Assembly: GCF_013280595.1 (NCBI RefSeq)
Contig: NZ_JAAATY010000041.1
Location: forward strand, 1-64,000
Origin: Kibdelosporangium persicum
Lineage (GTDB): Bacteria; Actinomycetota; Actinomycetes; Mycobacteriales; Pseudonocardiaceae
DNA length: 64,000 bases
Direction of reading: 5' to 3'
The notes beneath the pieces were generated by a model. The model did no database searches, was not told the origin of the DNA, and saw only the letters and a list, made by a program, of their open reading frames with translations. A program made the translations under genes and the position numbers. Shown here piece by piece: positions 18,730 through 30,367 of the stretch. How positions within the stretch are numbered: position 1 is the first letter of the stretch; each line of letters opens with the position of its first letter.

Positions 18730-19376
18730 CCGCTTCCGGGATCACGGCGGGATACCATCCGCGCCGGCCAGTGATCACCGACGTCGACCTGACCGTCGAG
18801 TCCGGCGCGACCGTGGGCCTGGCGGGCCCGAGCGGCAGCGGGAAGTCCACTCTGGCCAGAGTGCTGTCGTTGCTGCACAAGCCTTTCGCCGGATCGGTCA
18901 GCATCGACGGGACCGTCGTCGGCGGGTTCCGGTACCGCGCGCCCCGGCAGTACCGCACGAAGATCGGCGTGCTGTTCCAGCAGCCCCGGCTGTCGGTCGA
19001 CCCCCGGATGACCTTGCGCCAGGTCATCGCCGAACCGAGTCGTGCCAACGGCAAACCCGACCGTGTCGACGAGCTGTCCGGCCTGGTCGCCCTGACACCG
19101 GATCTGCTCGCCCGGCGAGCACACGAGGTCAGCGACGGCCAGCTGCAACGGGCATGCCTGGCCCGCGCGTTGGCGCTACGCCCGGCCTATCTCGTGTGCG
19201 ACGAGATGACCACCATGCTGGACGCGTCCACGACAGCTGCTCTGGTGGCGGTGATCCGGGACTACCAAAGCGAGACAGGCGCGGGCGTGCTGGCCATTTC
19301 CCACGACACGGTGCTGCTGGAGCGCTGGGCCGACCGTGTCGAACAGATGCGGACCGAACGGATGCCTACCGGCTGA
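18723..19376 (+). CDS. peptide ABC transporter ATPase (DppF/OppF type), short
   Basis: 217 aa, clearly shorter than the 300 or more aa of usual OppF proteins; it lacks the C-terminal oligopeptide extension. Walker [10 protein letters not shown] lies at 35-43 and Walker B YLVCDEMTTMLD near 155. The signature is degenerate (VSDGQLQRACLARAL in place of LSGGQ), so its ATP site may be the weaker one of the heterodimer with the preceding ATPase. The last 11 nt overlap the end of the convergent hemerythrin gene. Confidence 0.82.
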   Translation: MLTASGITAGYHPRRPVITDVDLTVESGATVGLAGPSGSGKSTLARVLSLLHKPFAGSVSIDGTVVGGFRYRAPRQYRTKIGVLFQQPRLSVDPRMTLRQVIAEPSRANGKPDRVDELSGLVALTPDLLARRAHEVSDGQLQRACLARALALRPAYLVCDEMTTMLDASTTAALVAVIRDYQSETGAGVLAISHDTVLLERWADRVEQMRTERMPTG

Positions 19377-19905
19377 TCGCGTCCCTGACCAGGTCGCGGA
19401 CCCGGTCCATGATCGCGGTCGGCGGGCCGAGCAGCAGGTTCTGTGTGGCGCTCTCCACCCCGGGGTGCGGCCTGGTCGGCGCGACCTTCTCGGCCAGCTG
19501 CGCGGCGGTGCCCATGGTGTTGAGCCGCTCCTGGCTGAGTTCCTTGCGCAGCAGCGGGAACTCTTCCCGTTCCTCGTGTTCGGCGTGCGCCAGCACGTCC
19601 TCGCGCAGCTGCACGAGCAGGGTGTCGAAGCCTTCCCTCTCCGGGCCGACCTTGTCGAGCGTGGACAGCAGCTCCTTGGCCCGGTGCTCCTCCGCGATCC
19701 GTGCCTCCGCCACCGCCTGCCCACCCTGGAGCCGCCGGACCTCGGGGTGCACGACGACCTCCTCGGCCGCCTCGTGCACCGCGAGCAGCCGGATCAGGTC
19801 ATGGAACAGCTCCTTGCGCCGCTTGTCGTCCGTTGCCGACTCGATCTCTCCGAACAGCGTGCGGATCTCGGCGTGCTGCCGCTGAAGGAATTCGATGACG
19901 TCCAT
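19366..19905 (-). CDS. hemerythrin HHE cation-binding domain protein
   Basis: 179 aa. The metal-ligand pattern is visible: an early His (QRQHAEIRTLFGEIE), His and Glu in LAVHEAAEEVVVHPE, EEHRAKELL, and HAEHEEREEFPLL. These fit a four-helix bundle that holds a di-iron site for oxygen or nitric oxide sensing or protection. The C-terminal 50 residues are an unassigned tail. It is convergent with the ABC operon and divergent from the glycosyltransferase. Confidence 0.85.
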   Translation of the reverse strand: MDVIEFLQRQHAEIRTLFGEIESATDDKRRKELFHDLIRLLAVHEAAEEVVVHPEVRRLQGGQAVAEARIAEEHRAKELLSTLDKVGPEREGFDTLLVQLREDVLAHAEHEEREEFPLLRKELSQERLNTMGTAAQLAEKVAPTRPHPGVESATQNLLLGPPTAIMDRVRDLVRDAISR

Positions 19906-19970
19906 ATGGCCCGAGTACCCAGCGGAAACGGGCTCGAACGTGGGTGTGAGTCTTCCTATGCTGTGCGGCC

Positions 19971-22588
<2,618 letters not shown>

Positions 22589-22640
22589 TCAGGACGGTGA
22601 CTCCCATCTTATCCGCCACACAGAGCGACTTCGGGGGGTG

Positions 22641-25600
22641 TCAGGGCGGCCAGTGGGCCGCGCCACGCCGCAAACCGATCATTCCGGACACCAGCCGCAT
22701 CCCCTCGATGTCCCGGATGTCCGCCTGCACCAGCTTGGGTGAGCAAATCAGCACCGCCAGGGCCTGCGCACGGGACAAAGCGACGTTCAGCCGGTTGCGG
22801 GAGAGCAGAAAGTCCAGGCCTCTCGGCACGTCGACCGCGGCGGACGAGGTCATTGTGACAAGCACCACCGGCGCCTCCTGGCCCTGGAACCTGTCCACGG
22901 TCCCGGCCCGGGTCTCGGTGAACCCGGCGTCGTCCAACGCCCGGCGGACCACCCTGACCTGGAGGTTGTACGGCGCCACCACGAGGATGTCCGCGTCGGT
23001 CAGCGGCCGGCTGTGCGCACCGTCGACCCACGTCCGGCCGACGAGCGTCCGGACCGCCTCGACCACGGCCTCGGCTTCCTCGGGCGAGCTGGTGATGTTG
23101 TGGCTGTGGTCGACGTAGTGCGCGTACAGGCCGGGTTCGATGCCCTCGACGCGCCTGCCTTCGGCGGTCGGGTGCGCGTGCAGCAGTCCCGCGTACGACA
23201 GCCGCGACACCGGCTCGCACACGCCAGGGTGCATGCGCCGGGTCTGGTCCATGAAGTAGCCGAGGTGCGGCGGGATCACGTCGGCCTCGCCGAGAAGGTG
23301 CCCCAACGCGGACGCGTCCGCGCCCGCCGGGTGCGTGCCCTGCACGACCTGCGGCAACTGTTGCGGGTCGCCGAGCAGCACGAGGTTACGGGTGCACGTC
23401 GACACGGCGAGCGCGTCGGCCAACGCGAACTGGCCGGCCTCGTCGATGATCAACACGTCGAACCGGTTCTCCCGCATGGCCGCGTTCGAGAACGTCCACG
23501 CGGTGCCGCCGACCAGGTACCCGCCGCCCTGGTCGGCACGCCAGCGCACGAGCGACGGGTTGTCCTTCGGCTGATCCCACTCGCAGTCCTTGGCGGGCAC
23601 GCCTTTCGCGCGTTTCGCGCACGGGATGGGCACACCGAGATCACGTCCCGCCGCCAGGGCGGAGCTGAGCACGTTCTCCACGGCCTTGTGGCTGTTGGAC
23701 GTGACCGCGACGGACTTGCCCTTGCCGATCAGGTGCGCGATCAACCGGCCCGCGAGGTACGTCTTGCCGGCTCCGGGCGGGCCCTGTACGGCCAGCGTCG
23801 AGCCGTCCAGCGCGTCCACGGCGGAGATGACCGTGGCGACAAGGTCTTCGCCTTGCGGCAGGTCACCGCGGATGGTCTGCGGCGGCAGCCTGCGCAGCAG
23901 GTCGATTCCGGGATGCGCGGGCAGCATCGGCAGGATCTCGACCACGCCTTCGGCGAGCGCGTACACCGCCTCGTCCTTCGGCGTCGGTTTCACCGGATCG
24001 CCTGGCAGCACCGCGATCGGCACGTCGCCCGAGGTCTCGTCCGGTTTGGCGCTCTCCTCCAAGATGATCGACTCGGCGGTCTCCTCGAGGACCTCGGCAT
24101 TGCGGGTCCAGTTGACCGGCGTCCCGGCGTACAGCACACGGACCTGCTCACCTGGGGCGAACGGGTGCGGCCGGTCGGGATCGCACTGGGCGTGCAGGAG
24201 GCGTTTCGCGTTGCGTACCCGGCCTTTGGGCTCCGTCCACTCTTCGGCGCGCACGGAGACCGGGACCGTACAGGCGGTGTCGGACTCCAGGTCGGACAGT
24301 GGCGCGCCGACCTGACGGAAGAAGTCCCACCACGCCGGGTTGGTCTCGCGCCGGTGATACCCGACCGCGGCCGCGAGCAAGGCGCGTGCCTGCTCGTCTT
24401 CCGTTGCCTGCGCCGGATCCTCGGGCAGGCCGGCCAGCAACGGATCGACCACGGCGGCGATCCTGGCCGCGCGTTCGGCCCGGCGTTCGGCGGCCTCGGC
24501 CTCCGCGGTCTCGTTGATCAGGACGTCCAGTTCGGACTCCTGCGGCTGGTGCGGCTCGATCCCGGCCTCGGCGCGCACCTGCAACAGGAAGCGGTACAAC
24601 CGGTGCGTGGACACGCAGTCGTACTCGTTGTAGTCCTTGATGCCGTCCAGCACGGCTTCCGCTTCGGCGAGGTCGTCAGCGGCGAGCAGTGTGAGGTACT
24701 CCTCGTACGCCTCGATGCTGGACACGGCGTTGACCACGTCACCGTCCCGCTTGTCCGGCATGTACAGCGGTTCGAGGTACTTGATCGAGTACGACCGCTG
24801 CGAGACGCGAAGTCCTTTGCGTACAACGGCATACAGGTCGACCAGCGCGCCCGTCCGCAGCAAGGTGTCCACTGCTTCCTCGCGGGTGCCGTGCAGGGCT
24901 GCCAAGCGCTTGAGCGCGTTCACTTCGTAAGGCGCGTAGTGGTAGATGTGCGAGCCCGGATACTTCGTCGTGCGGTCGAGTGCGAAGTCGACGAAGTCCT
25001 CGAACGCACGCTTCTCCTGGGCCCGGCTGTGCGCCCAGAACGGCCGGAACTCCTCTCGGCCGTCGGTGACGGTGACCGCGCCGAACAGGTACTCCAGCCC
25101 TTGGCCCGCCAGGGCGAACGGGTCGCCCTCCATGTCGAAGAACACGTCACCGGGACCCGGCTCCGGCAACGTGGCCAGCACTTCGGCGGACAGCACCTCG
25201 AAGGCCACCTTGCCGACCGGGTCGTCCGGGGTGCGGGACGCGTCCTGGATGACCTGGATGGCGGCCTGCGAGCGCAGCCCGGTGAACGTGGCCGCCGACA
25301 TGGTCGACGGCCGGTCCATCGCGGTCGCGTTGGCCAGGTCGTCGATCGTCGTCATGCCCGCGGCGACGAGCTTGCGCCGCTGGTCGGCACGGATGTTGGC
25401 GACCAACGACAGGTCACGGTCGTTCTCCCGGCCGCTCGCGCAGTGCTTGCCGAACTTGCAGGTGGCGCACGCCGCACGTTCGTCCGCCCACAACCGCACG
25501 GGCAACGCGGCCGGTTTGGCCAGCCGTTCCGCCAGCCGTGTCCGTAGGTCTTCCACCAACGGCAGGAAGTCGTGGACACGGTAGGTGTGGGTGGTGCCGT

Positions 25601-26105
25601 CGCCCAGGATCAGGTGCATGTCCGGACCCGCGGGATATCCGGCGTCCCGCAGGGCCGCTGCGTACGTGGTGAGCTGCAGGACAGCCGACGGCTTGGGATG
25701 CCGGGTGAGTTTCGTGTCGTGCGGCTCGTAACCGCCGTTGGAGTCCCTGATCAGGAAGTCCGCGCGGCCGTAGAACCGGCCGTCGTAGAACACGGCCTGG
25801 TAGATCACGGGCGCGCCGGACTCGACCGCGCGCCGCGTCTGCTCGGCGGCCTGCGTCAGCGCCTCGGGCTGCGGCGCGGGCAAATTGATCCTGACGACCT
25901 CGTGGCGCGCCGCCAGCCGTTCGAGAACCGCCTGCTCGTGCGCGATGCCGTGCTTGGCGACCAGCAGGTTCTGCGGTTCCTCCAAGTGCGGGGCGCCGTC
26001 GAGCCGCATCGCCAACGCGTGGTCGAGAACGCTGCGGTGCTCACATTCCAGCAGGTCGACAAGATCACCAGGGGAGATCACCAGACCGGCCGGAGTGACA
26101 AGCAC
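22641..26105 (-). CDS. TM0106-family RecB-like nuclease fused to a DNA2/NAM7-type helicase
   Basis: 1154 aa. The N-terminal part (to about residue 320) resembles RecB/Cas4-type PD-(D/E)xK nucleases, with Cys residues at LLECEHR and CATCKFGKHC that may bind an Fe-S cluster. An RNase H-like exonuclease region follows (VFFDMEGDPFALAGQG; EYDCVSTHRLY). The C-terminus is a superfamily 1 helicase: Walker A GPPGAGKTYLAG near 775, DEAGQF Walker B, and late motif VDRFQGQEAPVVLVTMTSS. The GTG start follows a TAATAC box at close range, so the message may be leaderless. The predicted role is DNA repair or nucleic-acid processing; the exact job is unknown. Confidence 0.85.
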   Translation of the reverse strand: MLVTPAGLVISPGDLVDLLECEHRSVLDHALAMRLDGAPHLEEPQNLLVAKHGIAHEQAVLERLAARHEVVRINLPAPQPEALTQAAEQTRRAVESGAPVIYQAVFYDGRFYGRADFLIRDSNGGYEPHDTKLTRHPKPSAVLQLTTYAAALRDAGYPAGPDMHLILGDGTTHTYRVHDFLPLVEDLRTRLAERLAKPAALPVRLWADERAACATCKFGKHCASGRENDRDLSLVANIRADQRRKLVAAGMTTIDDLANATAMDRPSTMSAATFTGLRSQAAIQVIQDASRTPDDPVGKVAFEVLSAEVLATLPEPGPGDVFFDMEGDPFALAGQGLEYLFGAVTVTDGREEFRPFWAHSRAQEKRAFEDFVDFALDRTTKYPGSHIYHYAPYEVNALKRLAALHGTREEAVDTLLRTGALVDLYAVVRKGLRVSQRSYSIKYLEPLYMPDKRDGDVVNAVSSIEAYEEYLTLLAADDLAEAEAVLDGIKDYNEYDCVSTHRLYRFLLQVRAEAGIEPHQPQESELDVLINETAEAEAAERRAERAARIAAVVDPLLAGLPEDPAQATEDEQARALLAAAVGYHRRETNPAWWDFFRQVGAPLSDLESDTACTVPVSVRAEEWTEPKGRVRNAKRLLHAQCDPDRPHPFAPGEQVRVLYAGTPVNWTRNAEVLEETAESIILEESAKPDETSGDVPIAVLPGDPVKPTPKDEAVYALAEGVVEILPMLPAHPGIDLLRRLPPQTIRGDLPQGEDLVATVISAVDALDGSTLAVQGPPGAGKTYLAGRLIAHLIGKGKSVAVTSNSHKAVENVLSSALAAGRDLGVPIPCAKRAKGVPAKDCEWDQPKDNPSLVRWRADQGGGYLVGGTAWTFSNAAMRENRFDVLIIDEAGQFALADALAVSTCTRNLVLLGDPQQLPQVVQGTHPAGADASALGHLLGEADVIPPHLGYFMDQTRRMHPGVCEPVSRLSYAGLLHAHPTAEGRRVEGIEPGLYAHYVDHSHNITSSPEEAEAVVEAVRTLVGRTWVDGAHSRPLTDADILVVAPYNLQVRVVRRALDDAGFTETRAGTVDRFQGQEAPVVLVTMTSSAAVDVPRGLDFLLSRNRLNVALSRAQALAVLICSPKLVQADIRDIEGMRLVSGMIGLRRGAAHWPP

Positions 26106-26182
26106 CGACGCAGTATTACGCCATCAGTGGCCGAAACCCGGGACCGTCAACGGGCGTGTCCACCACTCCCGGCGCTGGCCCC

Positions 26183-26228
26183 CTCGTGAGCGTTTATCCG
26201 TGTTCTAACCCTGATAAACACTCACGAG
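26183..26228 (-). terminator. hairpin terminator of the T7SS-like operon
   Basis: CTCGTGAGCGTTTATC (26183-26198) and GATAAACACTCACGAG (26213-26228) pair over 16 bp with one mismatch around a 14-nt loop. The structure overlaps the last codons of the minus-strand gene ending at 26222. It separates that operon from the helicase gene. Confidence 0.7.
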
Positions 26229-26968
26229 GACGCCCAGACCTGCGGCGGGATCCGGTCGAGGATGTCGCAGCGCAGGTCGAGCGCGGCCAGCAGCGGCCCG
26301 GGGTCGCGGTGATCGTTGACCACGTCCCGGACCACCTCCAGTTGCCCGCCGCGCATCCAGAAGCCGTCGAACGGACGCGGGTCGGTCAGCAGGAAGTCGA
26401 CCAGCTGCGGGCTGAGCACGGCACGGGCGAAGTCCGCGTTCTCCGCGGTGACCTGGTAGCGGGCGTCGAACTCCCGGTGCCCGATCTTCAGGTCACCGGT
26501 GCCGGTCGCCGACCCCACGGCGCTCTGCAGCTTCGGCACGGCCCGGACGTCCAGCGTGGGCCTCGGTGCCGGCGTACGCACCCAGATCGCGTACTCGGGA
26601 CGTGGCCCGCCCGGCCCACGGGTGTCCATCGGCTTGTCCACCCAGAACCGGGCGGCGAGGAACGGCCTGCCACGGTGCTCGCCCGTGACCACGTCGTGCG
26701 CCTCCAAAGCCTTGGGGGACGCGGCGAAGCCGACGATCGGCTCGGACAGCTTGGGGTACCGCTCGACGTCGTCGTAGACCTGCGTGTACTGGTCCGCGCG
26801 TTCCTCGTACCGCCAGCCCAGCCGGGGCGCTTCCGCCCGCAGCCTGCCGAGGACGTCCTGCTCGGCCTCGGCGTTGGACCTGTTCAGCCAGATGATCATC
26901 CATGTGAGCCCGCCACCGACCACGATCAGGCCACCGACCACGATCGCGATGATCGCCACCGGGCTCAA
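26222..26968 (-). CDS. membrane-anchored protein of the T7SS-like operon, unknown function
   Basis: 248 aa. A single N-terminal membrane segment (about residues 3-27) is followed by a soluble domain of about 215 residues with no family I recognise. It begins with an acidic helix (NAEAEQDVLGRLRAEAPRLG). The gene is the last of five and overlaps its neighbour by ATGA, so it belongs to the same unit as the secreted-protein genes upstream. It could be a membrane partner or immunity-like protein (inference). Confidence 0.65.
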   Translation of the reverse strand: MSPVAIIAIVVGGLIVVGGGLTWMIIWLNRSNAEAEQDVLGRLRAEAPRLGWRYEERADQYTQVYDDVERYPKLSEPIVGFAASPKALEAHDVVTGEHRGRPFLAARFWVDKPMDTRGPGGPRPEYAIWVRTPAPRPTLDVRAVPKLQSAVGSATGTGDLKIGHREFDARYQVTAENADFARAVLSPQLVDFLLTDPRPFDGFWMRGGQLEVVRDVVNDHRDPGPLLAALDLRCDILDRIPPQVWASS

Positions 26969-27462
26969 CGGCGCATTCCCTGGTAGATGTCGAAACCGTC
27001 CTCGTAGTCGTCGTACGTCGTGGCAGGCTGCCCCGGGACCGGAACGGGTGCCGCGCGCCGCAGCGAATGGGCGCCGGGGTCAGGCGTCGGGGCGTCGCCG
27101 AACACCTTCTCCTCCTCCGCCAGCACCCGGTCGAGCAGCTCGGTGCTGCCCAGCCCGCGCCGCACCACCTCGGCCTGCGCCCGGGCGGCCTCCGCCTGGG
27201 CCCTGGCGATGGTGTGCATCACCGTCTTGGACAGCAGTGCCGGATCGGTCGTGCGGGTCGCGTCGCTGAACGTGATCGACTTGACCGAACCGCCCGCCCC
27301 GGCCACGACGGTCACCATACCGTCGGGGGACGTCGCGGTGCCGTCGACCGCCTTGAGCTCCTCGGTCATCTGCCGGTACGACTCGGCGCGCAGCCGGTTG
27401 TCCGCCGCGGCCTGGTCGATCGCCTCGATCCGGCTGGCCAGCCGCTGCGACCACTCGGTCAT
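26965..27462 (-). CDS. YbaB/EbfC-like protein of the T7SS-like operon
   Basis: 165 aa. Helical ends flank a small beta sheet (GMVTVVAGAGGSVKSITFSD), the pattern of the YbaB/EbfC family. Relatives of this family sit next to WXG100 and ESX genes in many actinomycetes, where their role is probably chaperone-like rather than DNA binding. The C-terminal tail is Pro-rich. It overlaps both neighbours by 4 nt or fewer. Confidence 0.78.
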   Translation of the reverse strand: MTEWSQRLASRIEAIDQAAADNRLRAESYRQMTEELKAVDGTATSPDGMVTVVAGAGGSVKSITFSDATRTTDPALLSKTVMHTIARAQAEAARAQAEVVRRGLGSTELLDRVLAEEEKVFGDAPTPDPGAHSLRRAAPVPVPGQPATTYDDYEDGFDIYQGMRR

Positions 27463-27971
27463 CACAAGCCCCCGTTGGTGTTCAGAGCCGCTTGATCCGG
27501 CTTCACGGTGGTGAGGAACTGCTGGAAGTCGGTGATCACGCGCTCGAACTCGTCGGCCTCCGCCGACAGCACGATGTGCAGCACGGCCTGCCGCCGCGGA
27601 TCCCGCACGTCCTCCATGCCGATGTAGACCTGCAGCTGCGCCACGTCGACGGGGCGGCCCCGGACGTTGATCAGCATCCGCACGGCCTGGGTCAGCCCGG
27701 GGTTCTGCTCGGTGCCGTACTCGCCGCGGTTGCCGATCTTGATCTGGCCGACCTCGTTGCGCAGCCGGGCGATCGCCTCGTCGGCGATCTGGCCGAGCGG
27801 CACGTCCGGCCGGATCTCCCCGGAGATGGTGATGTTCGAGACGAACCCGTTGACCGCGGGCGGTTTCAACGCGACGAACGCGACGTGCGGCGAACCGACC
27901 TCGTCCGGCGGGGCCGCCCGCCAGCCCTCCGGCAGCGAGAACTCGATCGGCACCGGAATAGTCGTTGCCAT
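27462..27971 (-). CDS. LpqN/DcrB-like protein of the T7SS-like operon
   Basis: 169 aa, predicted soluble with no signal peptide or lipobox. The fold pattern (PIEFSLPEGWRAAPPDEV start, VAFVALKPP, repeated strands, then ERVITDFQQFLTTVK) resembles the LpqN/LpqT and DUF1795 group, but I am not certain of the family. It lies 20 nt after the stop of the large secreted-protein gene and overlaps the YbaB-like gene. A chaperone or secretion accessory role is likely from context. Confidence 0.6.
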   Translation of the reverse strand: MATTIPVPIEFSLPEGWRAAPPDEVGSPHVAFVALKPPAVNGFVSNITISGEIRPDVPLGQIADEAIARLRNEVGQIKIGNRGEYGTEQNPGLTQAVRMLINVRGRPVDVAQLQVYIGMEDVRDPRRQAVLHIVLSAEADEFERVITDFQQFLTTVKPDQAALNTNGGL

Positions 27972-27991
27972 CCTTCAGATCTCCATCCGCT

Positions 27992-29365
27992 TCACAGCCC
28001 GAAGAAGTCCTTGACGCCCTTCGCGGCGTCACTGACCGTGTTGTCGATGGCCTTGCCCGCGCTGCTGATGCCGTCGCCGACCGCACCGGCCACATCGGAC
28101 ACCGTGTCGACGACCTTGCCCGGGTCGACGGAGAAGTCGAAGCCGACCTTGCCGCCGTAGCCCAGACCGATGCCGAACGAGCCACCGACGTGGAACTTAC
28201 CGTCGTCGCCCATGCCCAGCTGCGCGTCGGCCTCGATACCGGCACCGGCCCACGCCTCACCGCGGACACCGGCGCCGATCCCGCCGACCTCGGCGCCGAC
28301 CTCGCCTTCGGCCCGGGCACCGGCGAAGGCGCCGACGCTGGCCTCCGCGCCGCCCCAGCCGATGTTGGCCTCGGCCTCGGCCCGGGCGCCGACGAAGACC
28401 TCACCCTTGCCGGAGACGCTGGCGTGCTCGCCGAAGTCCAGCTTGCCCTCCGCGCCTGCCTTGGCCAGGTACGCCTCGGCGTGCGCGCCCGCGGTCAGGC
28501 CGTCGGGGCCCCATCCCGCCTTGGCCTGCGCCTCGGCGCCGAGCACGTCGAGGCTGGCCTTGCCCTCGCCCTTGACCCAGCCGGAGTCGAACTTGCCCTT
28601 GCCCTCCCAGCCCCAGACCTTGGCCTCGGCCTTGCCGGAGTCCCACTTGCCCTTGGGGATCTCGATGCCGAGCGCCTTGAGCGCGCCCTGCATGATGCCG
28701 CCGAACATGTCGCCGAGGTTGCCCTGCGGCTGGCTGCCGAACTCCCGGCCGCGGAAGCGCCCGCCCGGCACCCGCTGCCAGCCGCCGCGGTTGTTGGGGT
28801 TGGCGTTCTCCAGGCCGAAGCCGACCTCGCGGCCCTGGTGGGTGTACTTGCCCTCGCCGTCCGGCTGCATGCCGAACATCTGCGCGATCGTGCCGCCCGC
28901 GGACGCGAGCTGGTCACGGGCGTTCTGCAGGACGGTCTGTGCGTTGTGGAACGCGTCGGCGGCCGGGTCGAAGAACGGCCCGACGACACCGTTCTGGGCC
29001 TGTTCCAGGGCGCTCGCGGCCGCCGCGCGGGACGCCGCCATCGCCTCGGTGTACATCTCGATGGCCTTCTGGGCCTCGCCCTGGGCCCAGGTCAGCATGT
29101 CGCCGAAGTCGGCGAGCGCGTCGCCGGCGATGCCCATGTCCTCGACCGCCTGCATCCACTTCGGCGGTTCCTGGCCGAACATCTCCAGGAACGAGGACGC
29201 GGCCTGGCCGGTCCACTCGACGACGTCGACCGAGCCGAGGCCCTGGCCGACCGTGGCGACCTGCTTGACGTTCTCCACCAGGGCACGCAGGTCGGTGGAG
29301 ATCGCCTCGGGCAACCCGGGGATCAGCTCCCGGGGGTCCATGGTCTGTCCGAGTTCGGCGGCCAT
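27992..29365 (-). CDS. putative type VII-secreted effector with beta-repeat C-terminal region
   Basis: 457 aa. Residues 1-150 form a WXG100-like helical hairpin with the Trp-x-Gly turn WTGQAASSFLEMFG near residue 51, the usual T7SS substrate domain. A linker follows (NPNNRGGWQRVPGG), then about 220 residues of short alternating strands rich in Ala, Glu, Lys and Gly (for example AEGKLDFGEHASVSGKGEVF). The end is a set of amphipathic helices (GAVGDGISSAGKAIDNTV). No known nuclease or deaminase motif is visible. The beta region may form a barrel or roll, so a pore-type effector is possible (inference). The start overlaps the preceding gene. Confidence 0.7.
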   Translation of the reverse strand: MAAELGQTMDPRELIPGLPEAISTDLRALVENVKQVATVGQGLGSVDVVEWTGQAASSFLEMFGQEPPKWMQAVEDMGIAGDALADFGDMLTWAQGEAQKAIEMYTEAMAASRAAAASALEQAQNGVVGPFFDPAADAFHNAQTVLQNARDQLASAGGTIAQMFGMQPDGEGKYTHQGREVGFGLENANPNNRGGWQRVPGGRFRGREFGSQPQGNLGDMFGGIMQGALKALGIEIPKGKWDSGKAEAKVWGWEGKGKFDSGWVKGEGKASLDVLGAEAQAKAGWGPDGLTAGAHAEAYLAKAGAEGKLDFGEHASVSGKGEVFVGARAEAEANIGWGGAEASVGAFAGARAEGEVGAEVGGIGAGVRGEAWAGAGIEADAQLGMGDDGKFHVGGSFGIGLGYGGKVGFDFSVDPGKVVDTVSDVAGAVGDGISSAGKAIDNTVSDAAKGVKDFFGL

Positions 29366-29772
29366 CAGAACACCATCCGTCCGGGGCCGCCCGCCTCACC
29401 GGCGGAGCCGGGGTCGAGGCGTGAGGAGATCGACGGCGCGATGCCGATCGCGCCACCGGTGAGCCCGGTGCCGGAGTCCTCGAACAACTGGCCCACCTTG
29501 CCCAGCAGGTCGCCGACCCCGGTCTCGCGCTCCAGATAGGACGTGGCGGCGGTGATCAGGCCCTCGCCGTGACCGTCCGCCTTGGACCGCAGATCGTCGA
29601 TCTGCTTCTTCATGTCCTCGATGAAGACCGACCAGCCCTGCTGGACGCCGGGGTGGCCGTAATCACCACTCGGCGGCTGCCAGACGGCGCTCGCGACCTT
29701 GCCGACAACGTCCCCGATCTTGCTCGCGGCATTCCGCAGTTCGTCGGGAACGGTTCCAAACCCGTTGGGCAT
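29365..29772 (-). CDS. EspC/WXG100-like small secreted protein
   Basis: 135 aa. It is helical with a central Trp (VASAVWQPPSGDYGHPGVQQGW) and a following helix (FIEDMKKQIDDLRSKADGHG), as in EspC-type or WXG100-type T7SS partners. The start is ATG 29772, with GAGGGG 5 nt upstream, rather than the in-frame ATG 12 nt earlier. It is the first gene of the operon and its stop overlaps the effector start. The pair probably dimerise for export. No EccC-type ATPase is in the window. Confidence 0.7.
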   Translation of the reverse strand: MPNGFGTVPDELRNAASKIGDVVGKVASAVWQPPSGDYGHPGVQQGWSVFIEDMKKQIDDLRSKADGHGEGLITAATSYLERETGVGDLLGKVGQLFEDSGTGLTGGAIGIAPSISSRLDPGSAGEAGGPGRMVF

Positions 29773-30044
29773 GACGCCCCTCACCCCAGTCGTGTCCAGT
29801 GCCCGTGCGTTGGCTCCGACGCAGACCGCCTGCCCGCGGTTCCATCGAAGTTTCCGCCCGTAACGGGTGCTGTTCTACCAGACTGCGCTGCGTGGTGAAG
29901 GGCCCACCAGCGGGCCCACAACCGCCAAATGGCGGCTGACCTGCTGGTTTCATTGGAGGATGAAGCAACTGTGTCGGTGTTGTCGGACCTTTCCGGTTGA
30001 CGGGAGATCAGGGGCTGCCTGCCGGCGGGGTTTTGTCGTCCGGG

Positions 30045-30197
30045 TCAGCCGCTGAGCTCGTCCTCGTCGCGTTCGAACGGCTCGACGTCGCGTGCCTCGT
30101 CCGCCCTGGTCGGACGGTTGGCGCGGAGCGCGCCCTCGATCTCTTCCTTCATCTCGTCGTCGACGAGTGGACTGTGCTTGTCGCTCTCCCTGTTCAT
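30045..30197 (-). CDS. small acidic conserved protein
   Basis: 50 aa, strongly charged (RESDKHSPLVDDEMKEEIEG, ending FERDEDELSG). I recognise the HSPLVDDEM-type start from small proteins of unknown function common in actinomycetes. It is shorter than most of them and its ribosome site is weak, so the exact start is uncertain. It lies downstream of the operon promoter region at 29.8 kb and 3' of the OsmC gene. Confidence 0.55.
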   Translation of the reverse strand: MNRESDKHSPLVDDEMKEEIEGALRANRPTRADEARDVEPFERDEDELSG

Positions 30198-30367
30198 GGC
30201 AGTGGCGTACCCACCGAATCCGGGCCGAATCAGCGTGATCCCCCGGGCTTGGTGGCCTGATCGCGGACCTGCGACGGCAGAGCTGGTCAAAACGTGAGCT
30301 GTCACGGCCTGGGCCTGTACAGTCCGCATAGGTCGCTCCAGGTCGAGCAGTACCTCGCGCCTGGGCC

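Noticed and set aside
23013-25547. Long plus-strand open frame (844 codons) opposite the nuclease/helicase gene
   Set aside because: Low-complexity translation rich in Arg, Val and Gly; the minus strand carries the Walker motifs and nuclease residues.
27965-29539. Long plus-strand open frame opposite the T7SS-like genes
   Set aside because: Its Ala/Leu/Arg periodicity simply mirrors the beta-repeat region on the minus strand; no start signal or domain.
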